Source: Roseomonas sp.
GTDB taxonomy: Bacteria > Pseudomonadota > Alphaproteobacteria > Acetobacterales > Acetobacteraceae
Assembly: GCA_031180725.1 (NCBI GenBank)
Contig: JAPSLO010000001.1
Coordinates: 186,001-250,000 of the forward strand
Direction: 5' to 3'
Length of the DNA: 64,000 nt
Numbering within the stretch: position 1 is the first letter of the stretch; each line of letters opens with the position of its first letter. Shown piece by piece: positions 15,819 to 23,645 of this stretch. The notes beneath the pieces are model-generated. The model ran no database searches. It was given only the letters and a program-made list of their open reading frames with translations, and was not told where the DNA came from. Both the position numbers and the translations under genes were made by a program.

Positions 15819-16628
15819 ATGAGCGTTTTTGGCGAATACGGCGCCCGGCCCGGTGCCGGCAGGCGATGGGACCCGCTCGGCCCGGCTGCGGGAATGGCCC
15901 TGCGTGCGGCCTCGCCCTGGGTGGCGCTCGCGGCACTGGGCATCGCATTGGCCGCGCTGTTGACCCGTGTGCCGGAAGATCGCACGGCGCCGGAATCCGG
16001 GCTGCCCGGCCTGGTGGCCGCCGAGGCGCTCGACACGCTTGCCTTCCGGATTGCGCTCCTCGAGAGGAGGGCGGGTGCGGAAGCCTGGGTTCCGCCTGAA
16101 GCGGGCGCGCGAGGATTTCTGACCCTGCTCGCCCTGCAGGAGGTGGCGGAACGGGTCGAGCGCGGGCTTCCCTTCGACTCGCTCCTCCCTGTCCTTCAGG
16201 CCACCGCACCACCCGCCATCGTCTCCTCACTGCAGACATTGGCGCTTCACGCACCGCGGGGCGTTGCCACGCTGCGGCAGTTGGAGGCGGATTTCGCCCG
16301 GCTTCGGCCGATGCTGGAGAGCCATGCGGCGCAAGCTGATGTGCCGGGAATTCAGCGCGTGCTTGGGCTGGTGCAGGGCATCGCTGCGGATCTTCACCTT
16401 GTCGAACGGCGGCCGGCCAATGCGATGGCTCTCGCCGTCGCACGGATCGGCGTGGCCTTGAGCGAGGAACGTCTCGGCAGCGTGCTTGCCGAGGCTGCGG
16501 CACTCGACGGCACTGCCCAGCAGATGGCGGGCGGATGGCTCATGGCCGTCCGGGCCCGCGACGACGTCCTTTCATCCATCGCAGAGTCGAGGCGCTCCAC
16601 ATGGCAAGCCCTGGCGAGGTCCCCATGA
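15819..16628 (+). CDS. Mitofilin-like single-pass membrane protein
   Basis: 269 residues with one membrane helix (PWVALAALGIALAALLTRV) and a helical periplasmic domain. The segment FLTLLALQEVAERVERGLPF and the following LLPVLQATAPP ... LALHAPRGVATLRQLEADFA match the C-terminal core of bacterial mitofilin-like proteins (COG4223 type), where a 'gvpt' turn precedes a helix with F-A. Canonical members are longer because of a coiled coil, which is missing here. Mitofilin-like proteins help shape or bridge the envelope. The stop codon overlaps the start of the next gene (ATGA at 16625), so the two are translationally coupled. Confidence 0.6.
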   Translation: MSVFGEYGARPGAGRRWDPLGPAAGMALRAASPWVALAALGIALAALLTRVPEDRTAPESGLPGLVAAEALDTLAFRIALLERRAGAEAWVPPEAGARGFLTLLALQEVAERVERGLPFDSLLPVLQATAPPAIVSSLQTLALHAPRGVATLRQLEADFARLRPMLESHAAQADVPGIQRVLGLVQGIAADLHLVERRPANAMALAVARIGVALSEERLGSVLAEAAALDGTAQQMAGGWLMAVRARDDVLSSIAESRRSTWQALARSP

Positions 16629-17686
16629 TACGGCGGACGCATCGACGTCTTTTCGGCAGCACTCTCACGGCATTCGGCTGCGCCTTGCTCGTGCAGTCCG
16701 CGGCCGCGCAGACCGGGCCGGTGGCGCAGCCGAAGATCTTCGTGGAGACGGCGCTGCTGCCGGTGGCCCGCGCGATGGCGCTGCCCGCAGACGCGCCCTC
16801 CTGGCAAGAAGTGCCAACTGCGGGCCTGGGCTTCGCCGCGGCCTGCGCCGCGGGGGCGGAGACCGCGCCGCGCCTGCTCCTGACCGCCGAGGCACCTGGG
16901 CGCCTCGCGCTTGAAGGCTGCCGCAACGGCCCCGACGGGCGCAGGCGCATCGAGACACTACCGATCGGCCGAATGGCGGTCGCCCTGGTGGTGCCAGCGA
17001 GAGGCGCAGCGGTCGCCGCCGACTCCGCCGCGACCTTCCGCGCGATCGCTGAAGCCGCGCCGCAACCGGGTGCAGCTTCCACCCAACCGCTTCGCACAGT
17101 CTCGACCATTGGTGCCCAACCGCAGCTGCCCGGAATACCGGCGCCGCTTCTCGCGCCCGCAGCAGGCTCGCTCGCCTGGAAGGTCTTCGCGGCAACAGCT
17201 CTTGACGCAGGCTGCAGCGCGACCCTCGGCATGCATGTGCCCTTCACCGTGGCGGAGCGCGCCGAGGTGTGCTCCGCCCTCCGTGGCGGCGCTTCGGCGC
17301 ATCGAGCCCCGGGCGACCTGGCGGCGCTCTCGGCGTGGGCACGGGAGGCGCCGCGGGGTGCGGCCGCAGTCGTGACGCTTGCGGAGCTGCGCGCTCTCGG
17401 CAGCGAAGTGCTGCCTGTCCCCTTCGAGGGTGTGCTGCCCACCATCGGCAATGTTGCCTCTGGCACCTACCCACTGTCGGTCGGACTGCACCTTCTCGTC
17501 GTGAGGCCGGCGGGCGCCGGCGGGCCGGCGCTCGACGCAGCGCGCGACTTCGCCTTCGAGATCCTGTCGGAGCGCAGCCTTGGCCCGAGCGGCCCTGTCG
17601 CCGCGCTCGGCGTCGCGCCCATGCCGCCGACCGAGCGGGTCTCCGCCCGCGCGGCCGCTTTTACCCTGCTGCGGGGGCGGCCGTGA
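16625..17686 (+). CDS. PstS-like periplasmic binding protein
   Basis: 353 residues. A leader (STLTAFGCALLVQSAAAQT) is followed by a periplasmic-binding-protein fold of the PBP-like/PstS type. The most telling piece is the hinge segment IGNVASGTYPLSVGLHLLVV, nearly the same as the GTYPL-x-R/V segment of phosphate receptors, and it is preceded by a region that ends in LPVPFEGVLP. The N-terminal half is low in conserved motifs and rich in alanine, and the phosphate-binding serine motif cannot be seen. It may be a degenerate, non-transport receptor. No pst permease genes are near. The ATG at 16625 overlaps the preceding stop by 4 bases. Confidence 0.6.
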   Translation: MIRRTHRRLFGSTLTAFGCALLVQSAAAQTGPVAQPKIFVETALLPVARAMALPADAPSWQEVPTAGLGFAAACAAGAETAPRLLLTAEAPGRLALEGCRNGPDGRRRIETLPIGRMAVALVVPARGAAVAADSAATFRAIAEAAPQPGAASTQPLRTVSTIGAQPQLPGIPAPLLAPAAGSLAWKVFAATALDAGCSATLGMHVPFTVAERAEVCSALRGGASAHRAPGDLAALSAWAREAPRGAAAVVTLAELRALGSEVLPVPFEGVLPTIGNVASGTYPLSVGLHLLVVRPAGAGGPALDAARDFAFEILSERSLGPSGPVAALGVAPMPPTERVSARAAAFTLLRGRP

Positions 17687-17726
17687 CCGCACCCCGAGGC
17701 CGGCACGCCCGGTAAGGAACCAGCCC

Positions 17727-18335
17727 ATGCGGATCATCGCGCCCGTCGCCCTCGCCCTCGGGCTCGGAATGCTCGGACCGGCACCCCGCGCCGCAGCGGT
17801 GGAGTTGCCGCCCTGGATGCAGCGCTGGACGGCCTATCCGGCCGCACTTGCGGAGAGTGCGGGCAGCGTGGCCGATGCCGTCTGGAACGGCGTCGCGTCG
17901 CTGGTGCTGCCGGAAGCACCCTTCGACTACCTGCCGGAGCGCTTCTCGGAATCCGACCTCGCCTTCGTTGCGTTGATGGAATCCGCAGGGCTGACCTTTG
18001 CCGAGATCCGGACGGGCGGCGGCCTGCTGCCGGATGCCACCTATCGCTTCGTCGCCTCGCGCGAGCCGTCCTCGGTAGATCTCGAGCGGGTACGCCGCCA
18101 GCTTGCCCTGCACCGTACTCGCTACAGCGGACTGCGAGCGCTCGCACAGCAGCGTATCGCACAGACGGTGCTGGACACCGCGGCCGGGGGCAGCTTCGTC
18201 ATCGTGGATATCGAGGTGTCCGTACGGCCCTGGCCGTCCATTCGCTACCTGCTCAGCAGTCGCGCGCGCCCGTTGGATCCAGAGCAGCGCCTGCTTCTCG
18301 AGGCGCTGCGGGATGCACCGACCGCGCGTCCTTGA
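17727..18335 (+). CDS. Exported hypothetical protein
   Basis: 202 residues. The ATG at 17727 follows AAGGA with eight bases between and yields a leader (APVALALGLGMLGPAPRAAAVE). The mature part begins with an amphipathic helix (WMQRWTAYPAALAESAGSVADAVW). It continues with FSESDLAFVALMESAGLTFAE, a helix rich in arginine (LERVRRQLALHRTRYSGLRAL), and ends with a short strand region (SFVIVDIEVSVRPWPSIRYLL). I do not recognise the family. It is the third gene of the rightward block. Confidence 0.65.
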   Translation: MRIIAPVALALGLGMLGPAPRAAAVELPPWMQRWTAYPAALAESAGSVADAVWNGVASLVLPEAPFDYLPERFSESDLAFVALMESAGLTFAEIRTGGGLLPDATYRFVASREPSSVDLERVRRQLALHRTRYSGLRALAQQRIAQTVLDTAAGGSFVIVDIEVSVRPWPSIRYLLSSRARPLDPEQRLLLEALRDAPTARP

Positions 18336-18371
18336 CGGGCGGATATCGCGAAGCCGGCCCGGCGCAGGCGA

Positions 18372-19427
18372 TCAGGCCGGCACTACCTCGCTCGCACAAC
18401 CACGCCGGCTGGCGAAGGCGGTATCCAGAGCTGCCTCGAGGGCAGCCCTCGTCTCGGCCTCTGCCGCGGCACGTTGAGCGACAACCGCCTCCGACACTGC
18501 CGCCGTGAAGTTCCCCCGGTGGAGCGCGCCATCGAGCTGGCTCAGCAGCCAGTCGCCGATCCAGAGTGTGAGGAACCCTGACGCGAGGGAGGCGATGCCG
18601 GAAATCGAGGGCTGCACCACCGTCCCGAGCAGTCCCGTCAGCTCTGCGGCTCCGGCACCGGAGCCGAGGCGCAACGCCAGCAATGCGCCACGTCCGGCGA
18701 AGGGGCGCGCCGCCCGCAGCGTCATCAGCGCCGGCTGGTCCGGGGATGCTGGCATCGGCACCGGAAGCGTCACTGCCGGCGGCGAGATTGTGCAGCCCGG
18801 GCTTGGCACACCACGCCCGGTTATCCTTCCCTGCTGAACAAGGAAGCGCTCCCAGGCTTCGCCCTCCGCTAGGAGAGAGGCAGACCAGGCGTCGCGGAGC
18901 ACGGCGTCGAGCCGCGCCTGCGCGCGAGTGCGCCAGGCGGGAAGGTCGGCAGGCCTGAGAATAAGCGCCTCGAACCGGTCTGCCACCACGCCGTCGAGTG
19001 CGGCGCGATACGACTGCCAGGGCGGCATTCGGCCGTCCGGCCCGGGCGCGACCTGCTGCCCGATCACCTCGCCAAGGACGACATAGGCGGTGACGTAGCT
19101 CTCGACCCAGCCATAGGCCCAGTCGGTGAAATCGGGCAGGCCGCGAATCAGCGCCGCCTCAAAGGCCGCATACTCATGCGCCAAGGCCTCGGTCGCGCGC
19201 CGCAGCATCGCGTCGCGCTCCGCCTCCAGCGCGGCGCCGCGCTCCTCGAGGAAGGCGGCCAGGGCGGAGCGCGGCACGGTGAGGCGGAAGGCTTCGGGCG
19301 CGGCAGTCGGCTGCCAGGCCAAGACGACATTGGCCGCAACATCCGTCCTGTCCAAGGAAGGCCCCGCACCAACCGCCAGCAGAGCTAGCAACGCCGCCGC
19401 TGGCCTGGCGACCCGAACGAGCCTCAC
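18372..19427 (-). CDS. Exported hypothetical protein with C-terminal membrane segment
   Basis: 351 residues. GTG at 19427 forms a GTGA overlap with the stop of the upstream gene, which decides the start over the ATG at 19454. A leader (ARPAAALLALLAVGAGPSL) precedes a long helical part (LEERGAALEAERDAMLRRAT, WVESYVTAYVVLGEVIGQQV). Near residue 300 is a hydrophobic stretch (SGIASLASGFLTLWIGDWLL), and the tail is helical and alanine-rich. A single CTISPP cysteine and one near the C-terminus (RRGCASE) are present. No family is recognised; the helical body with a membrane anchor would suit a structural envelope component. Confidence 0.65.
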   Translation of the reverse strand: MRLVRVARPAAALLALLAVGAGPSLDRTDVAANVVLAWQPTAAPEAFRLTVPRSALAAFLEERGAALEAERDAMLRRATEALAHEYAAFEAALIRGLPDFTDWAYGWVESYVTAYVVLGEVIGQQVAPGPDGRMPPWQSYRAALDGVVADRFEALILRPADLPAWRTRAQARLDAVLRDAWSASLLAEGEAWERFLVQQGRITGRGVPSPGCTISPPAVTLPVPMPASPDQPALMTLRAARPFAGRGALLALRLGSGAGAAELTGLLGTVVQPSISGIASLASGFLTLWIGDWLLSQLDGALHRGNFTAAVSEAVVAQRAAAEAETRAALEAALDTAFASRRGCASEVVPA

Positions 19428-19831
19428 CGCGCGATGGTGCGATCGTAGATCCACTGCCCGATGAATGCCCCTGCCACCGCACTGCTGACGGCATAGACCC
19501 GCGAGGTGGCAATAGCGGATTCGAGCGCGACGCCTGCCGTCAGCGGACCGGCGAAGGTGCCACTGAAGGCATTGAAGAGCAGCACGCCGCCGACCGCTCC
19601 GATGCCGAGCGCGGCGGGGTTGTAGGTGGTGGTCCTATCCGAGGAGGCGACAAGTTCCTCATAGGTGATGTCGGGCAGCGTGGAGGGGAGCCGCGGCGTC
19701 GGCGATTCGGTCAGACGGACGGAACCGTCCCTCCCTTGGCCCGGCCTTCCCTGGGCGCTGGCGAGGCTTGGCAAGGCTCCGGCCAGCACCACGGCCACGG
19801 TCGCAACCTGCATGGCTCTCGGCACGCGCAT
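19424..19831 (-). CDS. Small exported protein with glycine-rich hydrophobic C-terminus
   Basis: 135 residues. The ATG at 19831 stands ten bases after GAGGA; a TTG at 19840 is too close to it. A leader (MQVATVAVVLAGALPSLASAQ) precedes a polar linker, then two hydrophobic, glycine/alanine-rich segments (ALGIGAVGGVLLFNAFSG and AVSSAVAGAFIGQWIYDR). The pattern of glycine-spaced hydrophobic hairpins resembles glycine-zipper outer-membrane proteins, but no named domain is evident. Its stop overlaps the next gene by four bases. Confidence 0.65.
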   Translation of the reverse strand: MRVPRAMQVATVAVVLAGALPSLASAQGRPGQGRDGSVRLTESPTPRLPSTLPDITYEELVASSDRTTTYNPAALGIGAVGGVLLFNAFSGTFAGPLTAGVALESAIATSRVYAVSSAVAGAFIGQWIYDRTIAR

Positions 19832-19873
19832 ATCGTGCAATTCCTCGAACTGTGCCGCGGGCGGCGGATTGGA

Positions 19874-20440
19874 TCAGCGCAGTGCGGTGGCGCCCGCCTG
19901 TGCCAGAAACCGGTTGGCCAGCGGCCCATGCGCCGAGGTCCCCGTCCGGACCAAGAGGGGCGCCAGGCTGCCGGGCGAGGCGCGAGTGAGTGCGCGCGCA
20001 GCTTGGGCGGGGGGCGGCTCCGGCGTGGTGACCGCATACAGGTAGAGTGGCGTAAGCGCCTGGCCGATTGCGCAGAAGGAGGCGAAGACCACGCCAGCCA
20101 AGCCGATATAGAGCACCGCCCGATTCTGTGGCGCGACCACACCGCCGGCAATGATGTTCACCAGATTCTCGCCGCCTGCGGCCAGGGCGGCGGCCGTACC
20201 ACCCGCTCCGGCAATCGCACAGCCAAGACTCTGCTGCACCTCGGGCGAAAGCTCCGCCTGCAATGGAGATGGAGCAGAAACAGGCTGGCGCATGACGGGC
20301 AGCAGGATCGGGGGCGGCAGACCGTGCTCTATAACGTCAGCGACGGCAGGTGAGCCGATCAGGCCCAGGGCGACGGCAATTCCAAGCGTGCTGCGCAAGC
20401 CGGCGCCAATGCCAGTCTTCCGCCGGGCGTCCCTCGGCAT
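19874..20440 (-). CDS. Small exported membrane protein, paralogue B
   Basis: 188 residues and the first gene of a three-gene leftward block. ATG at 20440 has AGAGGA six bases upstream. A leader (GIAVALGLIGSPAVADV) is followed by PVMRQPVS, then SLGCAIAGAGGTAA, GENLVNIIAGGVV and FASFCAIGQALTPLYLY. These correspond in order to motifs of the protein at 11127-11648 (PVMREAPV, SIGC, AENLLNVVAGGLV, GTFCAVGGALTPLY). The pair probably arose by duplication within the cluster. Two membrane helices are likely. Function unknown. Confidence 0.75.
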   Translation of the reverse strand: MPRDARRKTGIGAGLRSTLGIAVALGLIGSPAVADVIEHGLPPPILLPVMRQPVSAPSPLQAELSPEVQQSLGCAIAGAGGTAAALAAGGENLVNIIAGGVVAPQNRAVLYIGLAGVVFASFCAIGQALTPLYLYAVTTPEPPPAQAARALTRASPGSLAPLLVRTGTSAHGPLANRFLAQAGATALR

Positions 20441-20581
20441 GATCGATCCTCTGCCCAACTCGGAACGATACTAACGCATGGGTAGACGATTTTCCAGGGC
20501 CTTGCCATCCTGAGGCGCATGGGGCGAATGGTTCGTGACCGAACGCCGCCATATGCGATCTTCCCTGGGGGCAGGCTGGAC
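20441..20581. promoter_or_regulatory. Divergent promoter region with a small palindrome
   Basis: This is the gap between the leftward paralogue-B block and the rightward membrane-protein block. GTTCG-TGAC-CGAAC (20531-20544) is a perfect short palindrome that could be an operator. Promoter elements cannot be assigned by eye. Confidence 0.35.
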
Positions 20582-21082
20582 ATGGCGGCGATCCCGAAGC
20601 CCGGCATCGGACCTTACGGACTTGTAATCGTGCTCGGCACCTGCACCGTCGGCTTTATCCTGGGCGGCACGCTCGATCATTGGATCACAGGCAGCGACCG
20701 GAACTTCGGTGCCTTCGGCGCTGCCTTCGGACTCAGCATCGGTGGTCTTGTCGCCGCCAGTCTTGTTGAGTTTTTCCTGCCGTTTCTGCTTGCGGCCCTG
20801 GCGCTGAACACGGGCAGCCCGGCCCCGACCATCGCGGCGTCAGCCGCGGGCGAGGAGCGTATCAGCTTCGCTGGACGCATAATTCAGACCGGAGTGGCGT
20901 TGCTGGCACTGCTTCTTGGAGCCATGCTGATCGGCTGGGGGCTGAAGCCGCTGGCGGGCCATCTTGCAATACCGCATGCCGTCGCCGGCGCCCTGCTGGG
21001 GGTCATGGCTCTCTCGCTTGGCGGCCTGGGGGCGCTAGGTGGCGCAGCCCTGGCGCGTCATCTCGACCTGACCGTCGAGTAG
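20582..21082 (+). CDS. Four-helix integral membrane protein
   Basis: 166 residues with about four membrane helices: LVIVLGTCTVGFILGG, the long SIGGLVAASLVEFFLPFLLAAL, GVALLALLLGAMLIGWGL and AVAGALLGVMALSLGGLGAL. The ATG at 20582 is preferred over 20519 because GGGGGCAGG lies upstream and the product begins near its first helix. I do not recognise a family. It opens a rightward block of three membrane proteins separated by 12 and -1 bases, so all three are probably made together. Confidence 0.65.
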   Translation: MAAIPKPGIGPYGLVIVLGTCTVGFILGGTLDHWITGSDRNFGAFGAAFGLSIGGLVAASLVEFFLPFLLAALALNTGSPAPTIAASAAGEERISFAGRIIQTGVALLALLLGAMLIGWGLKPLAGHLAIPHAVAGALLGVMALSLGGLGALGGAALARHLDLTVE

Positions 21083-21094
21083 ACGGAGCGGTCC

Positions 21095-21520
21095 ATGGCA
21101 GCCCTCCAGAAAAATGGGCCCTTTGGCCCGGGCGCGGCCTTTACGCGGCTGCTGCTCAGCCTGTTCCTCGTGCTGGCGACCTACAACCCGAGTGGACGCT
21201 CCTATTGGCACTGGCTGCTGTCGGACGGCGGGACCGGGCCGAAGCTCCTCGTGGGGCTCGTCCTGGTCGCGATCTATGTGGCTCTTGTGATTGCGACCTG
21301 GGAGGTGATCGGGTTCACCGGCATGTTCCTGACCGCCGCCATCTGCCTCGGCGGCACGCTGCTCCTGGCCGACTTCGATCTGCTGGACCTTGCCGACGAC
21401 ACGACGGTGGCGCTTCTGCTCTGCATCACCTTCGCCATCGTGATCGCGGTGGGGCTGTCCTTCTCCTTTGTCTTCAGCCGGGTGACCGGCATCATACACA
21501 CTCGCGGATCCATCCACTGA
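21095..21520 (+). CDS. DUF6524-like integral membrane protein
   Basis: 141 residues with about four membrane helices. The opening FTRLLLSLFLVLATYNPSGR followed by SYWHWL is characteristic of a small alphaproteobacterial membrane family that I believe is DUF6524. The middle holds EVIGFTGMFLTAAICLGG and the end VALLLCITFAIVIAVGLSFS. Function is unknown in the family. Its TGA overlaps the ATG of the next gene (TGATG), so translation is coupled. Confidence 0.7.
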   Translation: MAALQKNGPFGPGAAFTRLLLSLFLVLATYNPSGRSYWHWLLSDGGTGPKLLVGLVLVAIYVALVIATWEVIGFTGMFLTAAICLGGTLLLADFDLLDLADDTTVALLLCITFAIVIAVGLSFSFVFSRVTGIIHTRGSIH

Positions 21521-22155
21521 TGAGGGCCATTGCGCCCTCGCAGGCCGATTGCATGCCACGCTGGCACGAGTTGTTGCTCGACCTTCTGGCCTCGGCAGGC
21601 GATGCCGCAGTCGGTTTTGCCCCGATGGGGCTGGTGCTGCTCTTCCTGTGGCTTGTGGACCGCGCTGCCGGGCGCCTTCCGCTGTCCGGCGCCGTGGCCC
21701 TGCTTTTCGCAACGGCGGCCGGCGCCGCCCTGGGGCTCGGCGCACTGCTCCTGTCGCCCGTCGGGCTGCACCTTACTCCGGCTTCCGTGCTGACCGCCGG
21801 TGCCTGGTGGGATGTGCCGGGTGCCGAGTTGGGACAGCGGTTTCACATGGCTTTTGCCGGGCTAAGGCCGATGCTGACGACGCCGGTGGACGCATTGCCA
21901 CCCCTGCCAGCGGCTTGCGCCGTCGTCGCACTTCTTATGGCCGCGGCCGGCGGGGCTGCCGCAGTCGGAGGCGTGCGGCTGGCGCACCTCCCCGCGATTC
22001 CGCTGGTCGGCGCAGCCGTCACGGCCTGGGCCTGTGCGGCCATGCTCGTGATCATCGCAGCCTGCGTGCTGGCATGGACGCTCTCGCTGCTGAACTTCTG
22101 GATGCTCGGGCTTGCGCTGCTTGCGTGGCAATACCTGCGGCACGGCCGCCTTTGA
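21520..22155 (+). CDS. Polytopic membrane protein, unknown
   Basis: 211 residues with about five membrane helices (APMGLVLLFLWLVDRA, GAVALLFATAAGAALGLGAL, AACAVVALLMAAAGGAAAVG, VTAWACAAMLVIIAACVLAW, NFWMLGLALLAWQYL). Between helices 2 and 3 lies a ~50-residue loop rich in Trp and Met (GAWWDVPGAELGQRFHM). The ATG at 21520 shares its A with the stop of the preceding gene; ATG 21553 is an alternative. No family recognised. It is the last gene of the cluster before IS110 debris. Confidence 0.65.
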   Translation: MRAIAPSQADCMPRWHELLLDLLASAGDAAVGFAPMGLVLLFLWLVDRAAGRLPLSGAVALLFATAAGAALGLGALLLSPVGLHLTPASVLTAGAWWDVPGAELGQRFHMAFAGLRPMLTTPVDALPPLPAACAVVALLMAAAGGAAAVGGVRLAHLPAIPLVGAAVTAWACAAMLVIIAACVLAWTLSLLNFWMLGLALLAWQYLRHGRL

Positions 22156-22439
22156 CCGAACCGGCTGAGAAAGTCCTTGGAGCGGCATCGCGATTAGGGG
22201 AACCGGGAACGACTACATCGAGGCAAAGGATGTACCGACTGCACCGAACGGTTCGGGCGATGGCCCGTCCAGCGTCGCCTTCGGTAGATCCGGGGACGAC
22301 GTGCTCACCAGCTACAGGGCCGCACTCTGGGTCGGAGTAGCCCAGGTCAGTTGCGATGATGTCGGTACACGCCATAGCCGCAAGGGCCCGCCTCATAGGC
22401 GGAGCGCAGCGTCCGGCCACCCTGGCAAAGCCGGGGCCG

Positions 22440-22578
22440 CCAGCTTGTCGAGGGCGGCGGGCTCGTTCGCAATCTTCCCCGCGAACCGCACCTCGCCATC
22501 CCGGCCGGCCTCAGCCAGACAGACGGCAATCGTCGCCCTATGCACGTCCAAACCGACGAAGCTGATATGCTCTTCCAC
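22440..22578 (-). mobile_element. IS110-family transposase N-terminal fragment
   Basis: From GTG 22578 the minus strand reads VEEHISFVGLDVHRATIAVC then LAEAGRDGEVRFAGKIANE and PAALDKLA. This is the conserved start of IS110 transposases with the first acidic residue of the DEDD RuvC-like domain (GLDVHRA). The frame is lost after ~46 residues, and the remaining ~280 residues of the enzyme are absent. The fragment marks the right edge of the envelope cluster. The adjoining 22156-22439 has no gene that I can support. Confidence 0.8.
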
Positions 22579-22682
22579 GGCCCGTCTCCCGTGCTGAGGC
22601 AAGGCGCAGGCCCACCCGGCGCAACCCTCGATAATCCTGCACGGTTCGAGGCGGGCCACTCGGCCTCAGACGGACATCTGGT

Positions 22683-23645
22683 CTAATCGAGCTTGATGTT
22701 GGCGCGGCGGACCACCTCAGCCCAGCGTGCGGTATCGGTGCGCAGGAGTTCCGCATAGGCTTCGGGCCCATCGCCGACGACGGTAAATCCCAGCGTCTCC
22801 AGGCGCGGCCGGATGGCGGGATCGCGCACGCCGGTGGCGAAGGCCTCGGCCAACTTGCGCACCGCGACCTCGGGGCTGCGCGCGGGCAGCAGTACGCCCC
22901 AGTGACCGGAGGCCTCGACCTGCGGCAGCCCGACTTCCGCGAAGGTCGGCACATCCGGCAGCGCCTTGTTCCGCGTGGTTCCGGTGACGGCCAGCGCAAT
23001 CAGCCGCCCGGCATCGACATGCGGCTTGGCCGCGCTGACGCCGTTGAACATCAGCTTCACGTGGCCGGCCACCACGTCGTTCGTCGCCGGACCCGTGCCG
23101 CGATAGGGAACATGCACCATGTCGATCCCCGTCGCGAGCTTGAAGAGCTCCGCCGCAAGATGTGGACCCGTGCCGTTGCCGCCCGAGGCATAGCTGAGCC
23201 CGCCCGGATCGGCCTTCGCCATCGCCACCAGTTCCGGCACCGAGCGCACCGGCAGAGACGGATGCACCAAAAGGCAAGAGGAGCCGGTGGCCAGCAGGCA
23301 GGTCGGGATGAAGTCCCGCGCGGGATCGAAGGGCAGGCGTGGCACGAGGCTCGGATTGATGGCGAAGCTTGAATCGGTGAGGAGCGCCGTGTAGCCGTCG
23401 GGATCGGCGCGGGCGACGATCTCGCTGCCGATCACGCCGCCGGCGCCAGGCTTAGTCTCAATCACCAGCACCTGGCCCAATGCGCGTCCCACGCCGGCTT
23501 CGATGACGCGTGCCAGGTTGTCACTGCCGCCGCCCGGGCCGAAGGGGATGACGACGCGCACGGGGCGCGTGGGATAGGCGGCCTGTGCGTTGGCAAGGGC
23601 CGGCGCAGCCAGCGCGGCGGCCAATAGCGGGCGGCGGCGAGTCAT
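22683..23645 (-). CDS. Tripartite tricarboxylate transporter receptor (Bug/TctC family)
   Basis: A periplasmic solute receptor of 320 residues. It has an N-terminal leader (RRRPLLAAALAAPALANAQA) and the Bug signature YPTRPVRVVIPFGPGGGSDN. Further motifs are KPGAGGVIGSEIVARADPDG, YASGGNGTGPHLAAELFK and VPYRGTGPATNDVVAGHVK. The family binds carboxylates or amino-acid-like ligands. No TctA/TctB membrane genes are near, as is usual for the many orphan Bug proteins in this group. Its start overlaps the stop of the M20 peptidase gene by four bases, so it belongs to a peptidase operon; a peptide-derived ligand is a fair guess. Confidence 0.95.
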   Translation of the reverse strand: MTRRRPLLAAALAAPALANAQAAYPTRPVRVVIPFGPGGGSDNLARVIEAGVGRALGQVLVIETKPGAGGVIGSEIVARADPDGYTALLTDSSFAINPSLVPRLPFDPARDFIPTCLLATGSSCLLVHPSLPVRSVPELVAMAKADPGGLSYASGGNGTGPHLAAELFKLATGIDMVHVPYRGTGPATNDVVAGHVKLMFNGVSAAKPHVDAGRLIALAVTGTTRNKALPDVPTFAEVGLPQVEASGHWGVLLPARSPEVAVRKLAEAFATGVRDPAIRPRLETLGFTVVGDGPEAYAELLRTDTARWAEVVRRANIKLD

